Of a stretch of DNA of 64,000 bases, positions 42,886 through 51,637 are shown in pieces (position 1 is the first letter of the stretch; each line of letters opens with the position of its first letter). This stretch comes from Cytophagales bacterium (GTDB lineage Bacteria > Bacteroidota > Bacteroidia > Cytophagales > Spirosomataceae): the NCBI GenBank assembly GCA_004292855.1, contig RDXN01000079.1, forward strand, positions 1 through 64,000, read 5' to 3'. The position numbers and the translations under genes were made by a program. The notes beneath the pieces were generated by a model, which did no database searches, was not told the DNA's origin, and was given only the letters and a program-made list of their open reading frames with translations.

Positions 42886-44757
42886 ATGACAACCGGCCCT
42901 ACCCGCATAAAACTCCTGTTTAGCCTTAAAAAGAATGTTCTCTGGATATTCCTGATGCTCTTTTTGCTGCTCACGGCTACCATGCCCGTTTGGGCGCAGG
43001 GCGGGCGACCATCAGGGCCGCCGATGGGCTTGATGACACCAACTGGGCCGACCGAACAAGTCGAGATTTTGCCACCGGGAGCCGACAGCCTCGTTGTTGT
43101 GCAAAACCCCACGCAGTTGATCCGGCAGTTGTACGGAAAAAACCTGAAGTTCCGGCATAAGGGCGTCTTGATGTACTGTAACTACGCCATTCAGAATGCT
43201 ACCACCAACGTGCTTGAAGCCTACGGTAATGTGCGTATTGTGCAGGGCGATACGATCTCGGTGCGGTCCGATACCATGTATTATTACGGCAACACACGCT
43301 TCGCCAACCTGCGCGGTCGGGTGGTGATGAAAGACCGCAAAATGACCCTCACCACGGGCCTGCTCGACTACGACATGGCAATGGGTGTGGCCCACTACCC
43401 CAACAAGGGCCGCATTGTCGACCGTGAGAACATTCTCACTTCGCAGGAGGGTTTTTACGATACGCGCACCAAACAGTTCACCTACCGACAAAACGTGCGG
43501 CTGGTGAATCCGCAATACGTGCTCACCGCCGACAACCTGCTCTACAACTCGCTTTCCAAGATTGCCGACTTTCAGGGGCCGACCAAAATTGTGAACAAAG
43601 ACGGCACGCTCGTAGCCACGCAGGGGCAGTATAACACCGTGACGAGGGTGTCGAATTTCCAGCAGCGGGCCACCGTCGAAACGCCCAAATACACCCTCAC
43701 CGGCGACTCGCTGTTTTACGACAACAACACCGATTTGGGTATTGCTCGCGGCAACGTGGTCATGGTGGCCAAAGAAGACAAAACGATCATCACCGGCGAC
43801 CATACGCGCTACAACGGGCGCGTGGGCATTTCCCGCGTAACAGGCAACGCCGTCGTACGCAGCGTCGTAAGCGACCGCGATACCTTGTTTATGCGGGCCG
43901 ACACCCTGTTTTCGTATGATACGCCCCGCAAAAACCCGCGCGATACGGTTAAAGTGGTCCCCAAGCCGGGCGAGAAGCCCGTACGAAAACTAGTAGGCCA
44001 AAAAAACGTGGTTTTGTTCAAGTCAGACTTGCAAAGCCGCTGCGACTCGCTCGTGTACGATGTGGCCGATTCGACGATTTATTTCTTCAAGAAGCCAATC
44101 ATCTGGAGCAGTCAGTATCAACTGGAGGCCGACTCGATTATCACCAAAATGAAGCGCAACCGCATTGAACGAATGTACTTAAAAACACGCTCGTTTGTGA
44201 TTGCCCGCGACACACTCCAGAACTTCAATCAGATCAAAGGGCGGCAGATTACGGCCCTGTTCCAAACCCGAATCGACACGGTGCGGGTGGTGTCAACGAC
44301 CGTGCCAAAATCGGTTTCGGCACAAAAAACAGGCCGACAACCCTATCCGGTTTCGGGGTCTACACAGCCGGTAGCGACCTCAGCGGTTACGCGCCGGGAA
44401 AACACCGTACTCGACCGCGTCATTGTGGAAGGTAACGGTCAGAGCGTCTATTTCGCCGTCGACGACAAGAACAAGCTCGTGGGTATGAATCGGGTGGAAA
44501 GTAGTCGTATGAACATTGATTTTGAGGCAAATAAGGTGGGGCAAATACGGTTCTATGGCCAACCCGATGCGCAGTTTGTGCCCCCGCAGGAGATCACCGC
44601 CCCCAAGCGTGAACTAGACGGGTTCCGGTGGCGCACCGACGAGAAACCAACCAAAGATGCAGTGATCCACTATAAACCGTTCGTTAAAAAAACAGAGAAA
44701 GCAACGGTCTCGACTAAACCTTTGTCTGTAGATACAGTTCTAAATGGCAAAAAGTAG
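42886..44757 (+). CDS. OstA/LptA-like periplasmic protein
   Basis: 623 residues. A membrane-spanning or signal segment (about 14-37; FLMLFLLLTATMPVWAQ) is followed by repeated LptA-type beta-jellyroll units, for example GNVRIVQGDTISVRSDTMYY and GNVVMVAKEDKTIITGDHTR. OstA-like domains shuttle lipopolysaccharide across the periplasm; this long form is specific to Bacteroidota. The C-terminal third (KNVVLFKSDLQSRCDSLVYD) continues the pattern. It is divergent from tilS. Confidence 0.85.
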   Translation: MTTGPTRIKLLFSLKKNVLWIFLMLFLLLTATMPVWAQGGRPSGPPMGLMTPTGPTEQVEILPPGADSLVVVQNPTQLIRQLYGKNLKFRHKGVLMYCNYAIQNATTNVLEAYGNVRIVQGDTISVRSDTMYYYGNTRFANLRGRVVMKDRKMTLTTGLLDYDMAMGVAHYPNKGRIVDRENILTSQEGFYDTRTKQFTYRQNVRLVNPQYVLTADNLLYNSLSKIADFQGPTKIVNKDGTLVATQGQYNTVTRVSNFQQRATVETPKYTLTGDSLFYDNNTDLGIARGNVVMVAKEDKTIITGDHTRYNGRVGISRVTGNAVVRSVVSDRDTLFMRADTLFSYDTPRKNPRDTVKVVPKPGEKPVRKLVGQKNVVLFKSDLQSRCDSLVYDVADSTIYFFKKPIIWSSQYQLEADSIITKMKRNRIERMYLKTRSFVIARDTLQNFNQIKGRQITALFQTRIDTVRVVSTTVPKSVSAQKTGRQPYPVSGSTQPVATSAVTRRENTVLDRVIVEGNGQSVYFAVDDKNKLVGMNRVESSRMNIDFEANKVGQIRFYGQPDAQFVPPQEITAPKRELDGFRWRTDEKPTKDAVIHYKPFVKKTEKATVSTKPLSVDTVLNGKK

Positions 44758-44799
44758 TACGATTTTTGCCTGTTTAACAATTTTTCACACACAGACGCG

Positions 44800-44830
44800 T
44801 TGACTTTTTCAATTTTTGGTCATACGTTTG
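44800..44830 (+). promoter_or_regulatory. Bacteroidota promoter for the T9SS cargo gene at 44883
   Basis: TTG at 44800-44802 and TACGTTTG at 44823-44830 with a 20-base spacer match the Bacteroidota -33/-7 consensus. It lies 52 bases upstream of the start. This is the best full promoter in the window. Confidence 0.65.
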
Positions 44831-44882
44831 CAACAATGCGTTTTTAACCGACGTATTTCTTAGTATTGACAGAAGCTTTTAC

Positions 44883-45572
44883 ATGAAACGATATATACTT
44901 TGTTGGGCGTTTTTAACGGGCCTTTTGCTGTCGGCACCCGTTTCGCTCCAGGCGCAATCGGACGCCCGGACGCGAAGCCGACTCGAAATGGGACGCGCTG
45001 CACCCAACACAATCGCCACTAACCGCAGCACCGGCTCGTCGTTTTCGACAGCCCGGAAGTTGCCGTTCTTAAGTGCCCCCGCATCGACGGGTCTCGACCG
45101 GACCGTTTCGCTGAACAAGACTTCGGCGATCAATGCCTATTATCGGTCTTTGTTGTTGGCTCCTGCTCCGTCTGCGCCTGTTGTTAAAGTTGCTTCACGC
45201 ACGGTACAGCCCGAAACAACTGCCGTTACAACCCCTGCCGAAACACGCCCCGCCGTTGAAGAAAGCCTTCGCACCGAGCGTATGCAGGAAGATCGATTAT
45301 TTGCCAACGACCGTATTGTAGTATCAAACGTGTATCCCAACCCCGCAAGCGAATACGCCGAGATCGACTATCAAATTACGGCCCCTGTAGGCGAAGCCCG
45401 CATTATCGTTTCCGACATTTTGGGTTCGCCCATTGCCGAATACACGCTCGAAGCTAACGACCGGAAAGTACGGATCACGACCCGCGATTTTGCCACGGGT
45501 ATGTACTTCTATCGGCTCTCGCTCGACGGCAAAAAGGTAGCCACCAAGAAACTGCTCGTGCAGCACCGATAA
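44883..45572 (+). CDS. T9SS cargo protein of unknown function
   Basis: 229 residues. Signal peptide (PVSLQAQ), a low-complexity middle region rich in Ala, Thr and Val (about 95-125), and a type A sorting domain (about 145-229; NVYPNPASEYAEIDYQI and FATGMYFYRLSLDG, then KKLLVQHR). The middle has no recognisable catalytic domain, so it may be a short structural or adhesive surface protein. It has its own promoter and a terminator at 45625-45659. Confidence 0.85.
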   Translation: MKRYILCWAFLTGLLLSAPVSLQAQSDARTRSRLEMGRAAPNTIATNRSTGSSFSTARKLPFLSAPASTGLDRTVSLNKTSAINAYYRSLLLAPAPSAPVVKVASRTVQPETTAVTTPAETRPAVEESLRTERMQEDRLFANDRIVVSNVYPNPASEYAEIDYQITAPVGEARIIVSDILGSPIAEYTLEANDRKVRITTRDFATGMYFYRLSLDGKKVATKKLLVQHR

Positions 45573-45624
45573 CAACGTTTAACGTCTTTTAACGGTAGCA
45601 ATCTGGTTTACGCAAGCACTTTTC

Positions 45625-45659
45625 AAACCACTCCATCGTTACAGAGGGAGTGGTTTTTT
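45625..45659 (+). terminator. Rho-independent terminator
   Basis: AAACCACTCC (45625-45634) pairs with GGAGTGGTTT (45647-45656), with a 12-base loop and a run of T to 45659. It ends the transcript of the T9SS cargo gene just before the bamD promoter box. Confidence 0.85.
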
Positions 45660-45662
45660 CAT

Positions 45663-45670
45663 TATCTTTG
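45663..45670 (+). promoter_or_regulatory. Candidate -7 box (TATCTTTG) next to bamD start
   Basis: TATCTTTG ends 7 bases before the bamD ATG at 45678, so the transcript would be leaderless or nearly so. It directly follows the terminator at 45625-45659, leaving no room for other signals. Confidence 0.5.
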
Positions 45671-45677
45671 CGTCCTT

Positions 45678-46574
45678 ATGCAGCAACGTCAGATAGTTCG
45701 TGTGTTTTGGAGTGTGGTGTTTGTAGGTCTGCTTGGTTCGTGCAGTCCGTTTTCTAAGTTACAGAAAAACGGCACACAAGAGGAGAAATATAAAGGGGCC
45801 GTTGAATATTATAAAAAGAAAGACTGGTATCGGGCCGGGATGCTGTTTGAAGAACTGATCCCGGTGTTGAAAGGCAGTAATGAGTCGGAGATGGCTCAGT
45901 TTTATTACGCCTACACCCAGTACAATCAGCAACTGTATTCGGTCAGTGCGCAGTTGTTCCAGCGGTTTTACGAGACATTTGCCCGGAGCGATAAGGCTCA
46001 CGAAGCGCAGTACATGTATGCCCTGTCGCAATATAAAGATACGCCCAAGTATAACCTCGATCAGTCGAACACAGTGGTGGCTACCTCGGCGTTGCAGGAT
46101 TTCGTAAATGCCTACCCTCAAAGCGAATTCCGCGACGAGTGTACGAACATGATTCTGGAACTTCGGCGTCGACTGGAACAGAAAGCATACGAAAAGGCTA
46201 AATTGTACCACAAAACGAGCGGGTTCAATATTGCTTCGCTGAAATCGTCGGTGGTCAGTATCGACAATTTTCAGAAGGAGTTTCCCGACTCGCAGTACAA
46301 CGAAGAGCTAGCGTATCTGAAGGTTGATGCACAATACAACTACGCGCTCAACAGTCTTGAAATAAAGCAAAAGGAACGTTTTGCGGAGGCAGTGGCGTTC
46401 TACCAGGCGTTGATCGACAAGTATCCGCAGAGCAAGTATTTGAAGCAGGCCGAGAAGATGTACGAGACCAGCGTGAAGGAAGTGGAGCGGATTACGAAGC
46501 TCGAAAAAGAAAAAGAACAACAGAAACAAAACGACGCTAACCGCCCTGCGAAGGTAACGGCAGCGTCAAATTAG
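45678..46574 (+). CDS. bamD: Outer-membrane protein assembly factor BamD
   Basis: 298 residues. The lipobox is FVGLLGSCSP with Cys22. Five TPR-like repeats form the YfiO/BamD fold (YKKKDWYRAGMLFEELIPVL, YYAYTQYNQQLYSVSAQLFQ and KYLKQAEKMYETSVKEVERI). It is the lipoprotein partner of BamA in inserting beta-barrel proteins, including the TonB receptors encoded here. The C-terminus is a charged helix. The TAG stop runs into the heptamer element at 46574. Confidence 0.93.
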   Translation: MQQRQIVRVFWSVVFVGLLGSCSPFSKLQKNGTQEEKYKGAVEYYKKKDWYRAGMLFEELIPVLKGSNESEMAQFYYAYTQYNQQLYSVSAQLFQRFYETFARSDKAHEAQYMYALSQYKDTPKYNLDQSNTVVATSALQDFVNAYPQSEFRDECTNMILELRRRLEQKAYEKAKLYHKTSGFNIASLKSSVVSIDNFQKEFPDSQYNEELAYLKVDAQYNYALNSLEIKQKERFAEAVAFYQALIDKYPQSKYLKQAEKMYETSVKEVERITKLEKEKEQQKQNDANRPAKVTAASN

Positions 46575-46650
46575 TGAGCAGTGAGCAGTAAGCAGCCAAC
46601 AAATTGTGTTGTTTGCTTATTGTTAGCTGTTGACTGCTAATTGATAACTG
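46574..46650. repeat. Heptamer mirror element between bamD and rpoZ
   Basis: The left arm reads GTGAGCA, GTGAGCA, GTAAGCA, GCCAACA from 46574. The right arm (46608-46650) reads TTGTTTGCTTATTGTTAGCT then GTTGACTGC, the reverse-complement type. It starts on the last base of the bamD stop codon and ends about 5 bases before the rpoZ ATG. Confidence 0.78.
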
Positions 46651-46654
46651 AACT

Positions 46655-46963
46655 ATGGCAACTAATCCTTCTATTATTACTCGCGACACCGACAAGATCG
46701 CCATCCAAACGGGCAACCTGTACGAATCGGTTTCGATTATCTCGAAGCGGGCACGTCAGATTGCCGCTAAAAACAAGGAAGAACTGAGCAACAAACTCTC
46801 AGAGTTTGTGTCGGCGGTTGACAACCTTGAGGAGGTATTTGAGAACCGCGAGCAGATCGAAATCTCGAAGTTCTACGAGCGCATGCCCAAACCAACCTCG
46901 GTCGCTACCGATGAGTTTCTGGATCACAAAATCTACTTCCGGTATCCTGAAGAGGAGGTGTAG
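46655..46963 (+). CDS. rpoZ: DNA-directed RNA polymerase omega subunit
   Basis: 102 residues. MATNPSIITRDTDKIAIQTG and NLYESVSIISKRARQIAAKN match the Bacteroidota form of omega, which is divergent from E. coli RpoZ. It stabilises the beta' subunit and aids polymerase assembly. The place between bamD and coaBC agrees with conserved gene order in the phylum. Confidence 0.88.
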   Translation: MATNPSIITRDTDKIAIQTGNLYESVSIISKRARQIAAKNKEELSNKLSEFVSAVDNLEEVFENREQIEISKFYERMPKPTSVATDEFLDHKIYFRYPEEEV

Positions 46964-46988
46964 GGAGGTTTTTCATCTCTGTTAGCGG

Positions 46989-47091
46989 GCGCGGATTTGT
47001 CATTCCGAGGTACGAGGAATCTAGTTTATGTTCACTCAAATTGACTGAGCGCAACGTGGATTCCTCGTACCTCGGAATGACAAATCCGCGC
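46989..47091. repeat. Palindromic mirror element, GTCAT family, perfect 33-bp arms
   Basis: Bases 46989-47021 and 47059-47091 are perfect reverse complements with a 37-base loop. The arm contains TTTGTCATTCCGAGG then TACGAGGAATCTAG. A related element at 51061-51153 shares the arm pattern and part of the loop (GTTTAT and AATTGA), with matched changes in both arms. Confidence 0.9.
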
Positions 47092-47128
47092 TTCAGTTTT
47101 CCTATAATCCCATTCGCCTTACCCCTCC

Positions 47129-48337
47129 ATGCTCCAGCACAAAAGAATCCTTCTCGGCGTAACGGGTAGCATTGCAGCTTATAAATCGGCTTTGCTAGTG
47201 CGCTTACTGGTGAAAGCTGGGGCCGACGTGCAGGTGGTGATGACCGAAGCTGCGAAGGATTTTATCACGCCCCTGACGCTCTCGACCCTCTCGAAAAAAC
47301 CGGTGCTTTCGGCGTTTGTGGCGAACAAAGCCGAGGGCGTCTGGAACAACCATGTTGACCTGGGGCTGTGGGCCGATGCGCTCGTGATCGCCCCGGCATC
47401 GGCGCATACACTGGCGCGTTGTGCCGGTGGGTTCTGCGATGATCTGCTGTCGGCGGTGTATTTGTCGGCTAAGTGTCCGGTGTTTTTTGCCCCGGCAATG
47501 GACCTCGACATGTATCGTCACCCCAGTACGCTCGACAACCTGCGTCGGCTCGAATCATTCGGGAATCACCTGATCCGGGCCGAACACGGCGAGTTGGCCA
47601 GCGGGCTGGTGGGTGAGGGGCGTTTGGCTGAACCCGAAACGATTCTGGCCCATCTGGAAGGCTTTTTTGCCCAACGTCCGGCCTTTATTGGCAAGCACGT
47701 GCTTATTACGGCAGGTCCTACGCAGGAACCTATTGACCCGGTGCGGTATATCAGCAACCACTCGACGGGTAAGATGGGCTACGCCATCGCGCGGGCATTC
47801 GCGCAGGCTGGGGCCGAGGTTACACTTGTGAGCGGCCCTACGCACCTGCCCCTACCCCACCCGACCGTCCGACGGGTGATGGTCCGCTCGGCCCAGGACA
47901 TGTACGTGGCTACCGCCGAAGCCTTCCCCACCGCCGACCTGACAATCCTGAATGCGGCCGTTGCCGATTATACGCCAGCCCACCCCGCCAACCAGAAAAT
48001 CAAGAAAAGCGATTCGGTGTTTGCGCTCGAACTCACCAAAACCACCGACATTGCCGCAACGTTGGGCACGCAAAAACGGCCCGGCCAGTTGATGATGGGT
48101 TTCGCGCTCGAAACAAACAACGAACATGAAAACGCCCTCGGCAAACTACATCGCAAGAACTTAGACTGGATTGTGCTGAACTCCCTGCGCGATTCGGGGG
48201 CAGGTTTCGGACACGATACCAACAAAATCACCGTTATGGACAGGGAAGGGCAGGTCCGGTCGTTCGACCTCAAAACGAAGGAGGAAGTAGCCGAAGATTT
48301 GCGTATCTTAGTCGAAGAAAAATGGAACAAAGCATGA
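47129..48337 (+). CDS. coaBC: Bifunctional CoaBC (phosphopantothenoylcysteine decarboxylase/synthase)
   Basis: 402 residues. The N-terminal flavoprotein CoaC domain (about 1-185) has the active-site His in VWNNHVDLGLWAD and Cys in CAGGFCDDLL. The C-terminal CoaB domain has VLITAGPTQEPIDPVRYISN and SDSVFALELTKTTDI with the Lys-rich NQKIKKS loop. It makes 4'-phosphopantetheine from phosphopantothenate and cysteine in CoA synthesis. The TGA overlaps the start of porD. Confidence 0.97.
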   Translation: MLQHKRILLGVTGSIAAYKSALLVRLLVKAGADVQVVMTEAAKDFITPLTLSTLSKKPVLSAFVANKAEGVWNNHVDLGLWADALVIAPASAHTLARCAGGFCDDLLSAVYLSAKCPVFFAPAMDLDMYRHPSTLDNLRRLESFGNHLIRAEHGELASGLVGEGRLAEPETILAHLEGFFAQRPAFIGKHVLITAGPTQEPIDPVRYISNHSTGKMGYAIARAFAQAGAEVTLVSGPTHLPLPHPTVRRVMVRSAQDMYVATAEAFPTADLTILNAAVADYTPAHPANQKIKKSDSVFALELTKTTDIAATLGTQKRPGQLMMGFALETNNEHENALGKLHRKNLDWIVLNSLRDSGAGFGHDTNKITVMDREGQVRSFDLKTKEEVAEDLRILVEEKWNKA

Positions 48338-49236
48338 CCCGAATCATCGGCCTTGTGTGTGGGTGCCTGCTGGCCCTGACGGTGCAGGCACAGGAAATAA
48401 ACTGCCAGGTAAACGTGAATTACGACCAATTGGCCGCTCAACAACGAACCGACATCTCGTACTTCGGTCAGTTGAAAGGCGTAATTACTGAGTTGTTGAA
48501 CAACCGCCGGTGGACCAACGATCAGTATCAGCCGGCAGAGCGAATTAATTGTACGCTTAATATAAACCTGCTCAAATCAACACAGCAAGGGGCTTTTGAA
48601 GGAAATGCTCAGTTGATTTTGCGTCGGCCTGTGTATGGCACCAGTCTCGAAACAAACGTGATCACGTACGTCGACCGGAGCTTTAACATTATCTATCTGC
48701 CTACGCAACCCGTTTTTTTTCGCGATAATGTCTATACCGACGAGTTAACGGCCATTGTCGGGTTTTATGCCTACATGATTCTGGCCCTGGACCACGACAC
48801 GTTCAAATCGCAGGGCGGTACACAATACATGCAGCGGGCCTTTACCATCATGAATCTTGCCCAAACCGGGCGGCAATCGGGGTGGTTGGTCGAAGGCGAT
48901 AAACGAAATCGGTATTACCTGATCGAGAATTACCAGGCTCCGCAGTTTTTGCCGTTTCGCGAGGGTTTGTATAACTACCACCGCGTAGGGCTGGATGGTT
49001 TCTCGGCTAATCCCGTACAGTCGCGCAAGATTCTGCTTGATTTGTTGACTACGATGCGAAAGATTCAGTCACAGGTCTCCATTTCGGCCCTGTTCATTGG
49101 CTTCATGGACGCCAAAGTCGAAGAGTTTACCAACGTCATGTACGAGGGTCCTCTCGCCGAACGCAAACGCGCCTTCGATCTGCTGGCTCAAATTGACCCC
49201 GGCCACACCGAAACCTACCGGAAGTTGTTGTATTAA
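48334..49236 (+). CDS. porD: T9SS-associated protein PorD (DUF4835 family)
   Basis: 300 residues from the ATG at 48334, which overlaps the coaBC stop (ATGA); an ATG 12 bases earlier is also possible. Signal peptide MTRIIGLVCGCLLALTVQAQ. Conserved segments include CQVNVNYDQL, ELLNNRRWTNDQY, NIIYLPTQPVFFRDNVYTDE and MILALDHDTFKSQGG. DUF4835 proteins correspond to PorD, an accessory part of type IX secretion in Porphyromonas. Gene order between coaBC and recN is conserved in the phylum. Confidence 0.88.
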   Translation: MTRIIGLVCGCLLALTVQAQEINCQVNVNYDQLAAQQRTDISYFGQLKGVITELLNNRRWTNDQYQPAERINCTLNINLLKSTQQGAFEGNAQLILRRPVYGTSLETNVITYVDRSFNIIYLPTQPVFFRDNVYTDELTAIVGFYAYMILALDHDTFKSQGGTQYMQRAFTIMNLAQTGRQSGWLVEGDKRNRYYLIENYQAPQFLPFREGLYNYHRVGLDGFSANPVQSRKILLDLLTTMRKIQSQVSISALFIGFMDAKVEEFTNVMYEGPLAERKRAFDLLAQIDPGHTETYRKLLY

Positions 49237-49239
49237 CAG

Positions 49240-49366
49240 ATAACAGTGAACAGCCAAGAGTGAACAGTTTCCTGCAAACTTATCGCAACGACTTTGTTTC
49301 TTTTGTTGTTATTTCACTGTCAGCTATTGATCGCTGTTCGTTGATCGCTGTTCACTGTCCGTTGCT
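49240..49366. repeat. Heptamer mirror element between porD and recN
   Basis: The left arm is CAGATAACAGTGAACAGCC and AGAGTGAACAG (49240-49269). The right arm is in 7-base phase: TGATCGC, TGTTCGT, TGATCGC, TGTTCAC, TGTCCGT (49328-49362), then TGCT directly before the recN ATG at 49367. The element fills the whole gap. Confidence 0.82.
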
Positions 49367-51037
49367 ATGCTGTCGCACTTACTGATTAAGAACTACGCCC
49401 TGATTGAGCAACTTGAATTCACGCCCGACGTTGAGTTGAACATCGTAACGGGCGAAACGGGGGCGGGTAAATCCATTATGCTGGGGGCCATTGGTCTGTT
49501 GTTGGGGCACCGGGCCGATACCAAAGTACTTTATAATCCCGATCTGAAGTGCGTGATCGAAGGCACGTTCGATGTGTCGGGTTACTTTATCGAGCAGCTT
49601 TTTGAGGACGAGGAACTTGATTATTCAACCACCTGTGTGGTTCGTCGGGAGATCAGTCCCAGCGGGAAAAGTCGGGCGTTTGTCAACGACACCCCTGTCA
49701 ATCTGGAAGCTCTCCGGCGCGTGACGAGTCAGTTGATGGATATTCACTCACAGCACGACTCGGTGCTGCTTGGGTCCAACGAATATCAGCTTCAATTGGT
49801 TGATGTATACGCACAGGACGAGCAGTTGTTGCGCGAGTATAGCCTTGACTATGCGGAGTATCGCGCCAAAAAATCGGCCTTCGATACGCTGAAATCCGAA
49901 GCCTCGGCCATGCGTAAAGAGTTCGACTACAACAATTTTCTGTATCGCGAATTGGCTAAAGTACAGCTACAGGCAGGTGAACAGGAGCAGTTGGAAGACG
50001 AACTGAATACGCTCGAAAACGCCGAAGAGATTCGTGAGAAATTACAACTGGCCTACGAATACATCGACAACCCCGAACAATCGGTAATATCATTGCTTAA
50101 AGGAGCCGTGAGTAATTTATCGGCGGTGGGTAAGTTGTCGGGGCAGTACGCGGGCCTGCACGAACGCGCCCAGAGTGCGTTGATCGAGTTGCGCGATTTA
50201 GCGGGAGAGGTAAGCACCGAGCAGGAGTCTATCGACACCGACGACAAACGCGCCGACACCGTGCGCGAACGCCTGAATGTAATTTACCAGTTGTTTAAGA
50301 AGCACACCGTTTCGTCGGTCGATGCGTTGTTGGCCTTGCAAGCCGAACTGGGGCAGAAGGTGAACAAGGTGGAAAATATGGACGAGGAGATGGCTGCTGC
50401 CGAACAGGCCGCCAATGAAGCCCGCGCCCGTATGATGCACCGAGCCGAGTTGCTTTCTGAAGCCCGCCGGGCGGTGCTTGGCCCTATCGAGGCCGAAATT
50501 ACCACGCTGTTGCACGATCTAGGAATGCCCAACGCGTCGATCCGAATCGACGCCGAAACGGGAAAGCCTTCATCAACGGGGATCGACACGGTCACGTTTA
50601 TGTTCAGTGCCAACAAAGGTATCAAGCCACAGCAGTTGAAAAACGTGGCATCGGGCGGAGAGTTCTCGCGGTTGATGATGGCCCTCAAGTACATTCTGGC
50701 TAGTAAACGCTCGTTGCCAACGATCATTTTCGACGAGATCGACACGGGCGTTTCGGGAGAGATTGCCATTCGGATGGGTAACATGATGCGCGACATGGCC
50801 CACAGCCATCAGATTATCGCCATTACCCACCTGCCGCAGATTGCCGCTCAAGGCACCCGCCATTATTTTGTGTATAAAGACCACTCTGCCGACCGAACCG
50901 TGAGCCGCATTCGCCAGTTAACGGTTGACGAGCGGGTTCACGAAATTGCCCAGATGATTGGGGGTAAAAACCCCTCGGCCAACACGGTTAAAAACGCCCG
51001 CGAGATTTTGAAACAGGGCAAAATGGCCGTAAAATGA
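49367..51037 (+). CDS. recN: DNA repair protein RecN
   Basis: 556 residues, SMC-like ATPase. Walker A is GETGAGKSIMLGAIGLLLG (about 28-46). A central coiled coil spans about 150-380. The ABC signature lies in LKNVASGGEFSRLMMALKYI, and Walker B in LPTIIFDEIDTGVSGE. It acts in the cytoplasm in double-strand break repair, holding DNA ends together for RecA. The start is flush against the heptamer element. Confidence 0.97.
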   Translation: MLSHLLIKNYALIEQLEFTPDVELNIVTGETGAGKSIMLGAIGLLLGHRADTKVLYNPDLKCVIEGTFDVSGYFIEQLFEDEELDYSTTCVVRREISPSGKSRAFVNDTPVNLEALRRVTSQLMDIHSQHDSVLLGSNEYQLQLVDVYAQDEQLLREYSLDYAEYRAKKSAFDTLKSEASAMRKEFDYNNFLYRELAKVQLQAGEQEQLEDELNTLENAEEIREKLQLAYEYIDNPEQSVISLLKGAVSNLSAVGKLSGQYAGLHERAQSALIELRDLAGEVSTEQESIDTDDKRADTVRERLNVIYQLFKKHTVSSVDALLALQAELGQKVNKVENMDEEMAAAEQAANEARARMMHRAELLSEARRAVLGPIEAEITTLLHDLGMPNASIRIDAETGKPSSTGIDTVTFMFSANKGIKPQQLKNVASGGEFSRLMMALKYILASKRSLPTIIFDEIDTGVSGEIAIRMGNMMRDMAHSHQIIAITHLPQIAAQGTRHYFVYKDHSADRTVSRIRQLTVDERVHEIAQMIGGKNPSANTVKNAREILKQGKMAVK

Positions 51038-51060
51038 TTGCTCCTTAGTTTGGGAGACGG

Positions 51061-51153
51061 TTTTTGTCATCCCGACGCAGGAGGGATCTACTCTGTTTAT
51101 AATTGAGTTGCTCGTGCGGAAAGTAGATCCCTCCTGTGTCGGGATGACAAAAA
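51061..51153. repeat. Palindromic mirror element, GTCAT family, 32-bp arms
   Basis: Bases 51061-51092 and 51122-51153 are reverse complements with one G-T type mismatch and a 29-base loop. The arm reads TTTTTGTCATCCCGACGCAG then GAGGGATCTACT. It belongs with the element at 46989-47091. The T-run and A-run at the outer ends would let it terminate transcription both ways. Confidence 0.9.
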
Positions 51154-51181
51154 ATACAATACAACGCTGAAACCATCATTA

Positions 51182-51637
51182 ATGAGAACACTTTCATTTT
51201 TTTTCGCAGCCAGTCTGCTCTCCATTTCCCTGTCCTGCCAAAACAATGGGCAGGGCGACGCCGTGAAAACCACCGAAGCGGAGGTTTTCAAAATCCACGA
51301 CGAGGTGATGCCACGCATCAGCGACATTATGAAGCTTCGTAAGGAGTTGAGTACACGCATTGCGGCCACCGACAGTGCGGCCACAACATCGGGCACGCCC
51401 TCGATGGCCCTCCGGTCGGACGAAGAGAAAGAGCAGGCTATGCTCCTGAACCGCCGGTTGGCCGAAGCCGACAGCCTGATGATGAGCTGGATGGAGAACT
51501 ACAAAGGCGACACGCTGACGGTTTTGAAACCCGAGCAGGCTATACAATATCTCGATGCCGAGAAGGAGAAAATCACCAATGTTCAACAAAAAATCAATAG
51601 CAGCATCGCTGATGCAAAGAAGTTTCTGGGGCAGTAG
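51182..51637 (+). CDS. Helical lipoprotein of unknown function
   Basis: 151 residues. The lipobox is LLSISLSCQN with Cys19. The mature part is two long helices with coiled-coil character (EVFKIHDEVMPRISDIMKLR, then YLDAEKEKITNVQQKINSSI). Similar proteins in Bacteroidota are sometimes annotated 'viral A-type inclusion protein', which has no functional meaning. It precedes the SCO and cytochrome c genes and may share their transcript; the SCO frame overlaps its end. Confidence 0.75.
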   Translation: MRTLSFFFAASLLSISLSCQNNGQGDAVKTTEAEVFKIHDEVMPRISDIMKLRKELSTRIAATDSAATTSGTPSMALRSDEEKEQAMLLNRRLAEADSLMMSWMENYKGDTLTVLKPEQAIQYLDAEKEKITNVQQKINSSIADAKKFLGQ

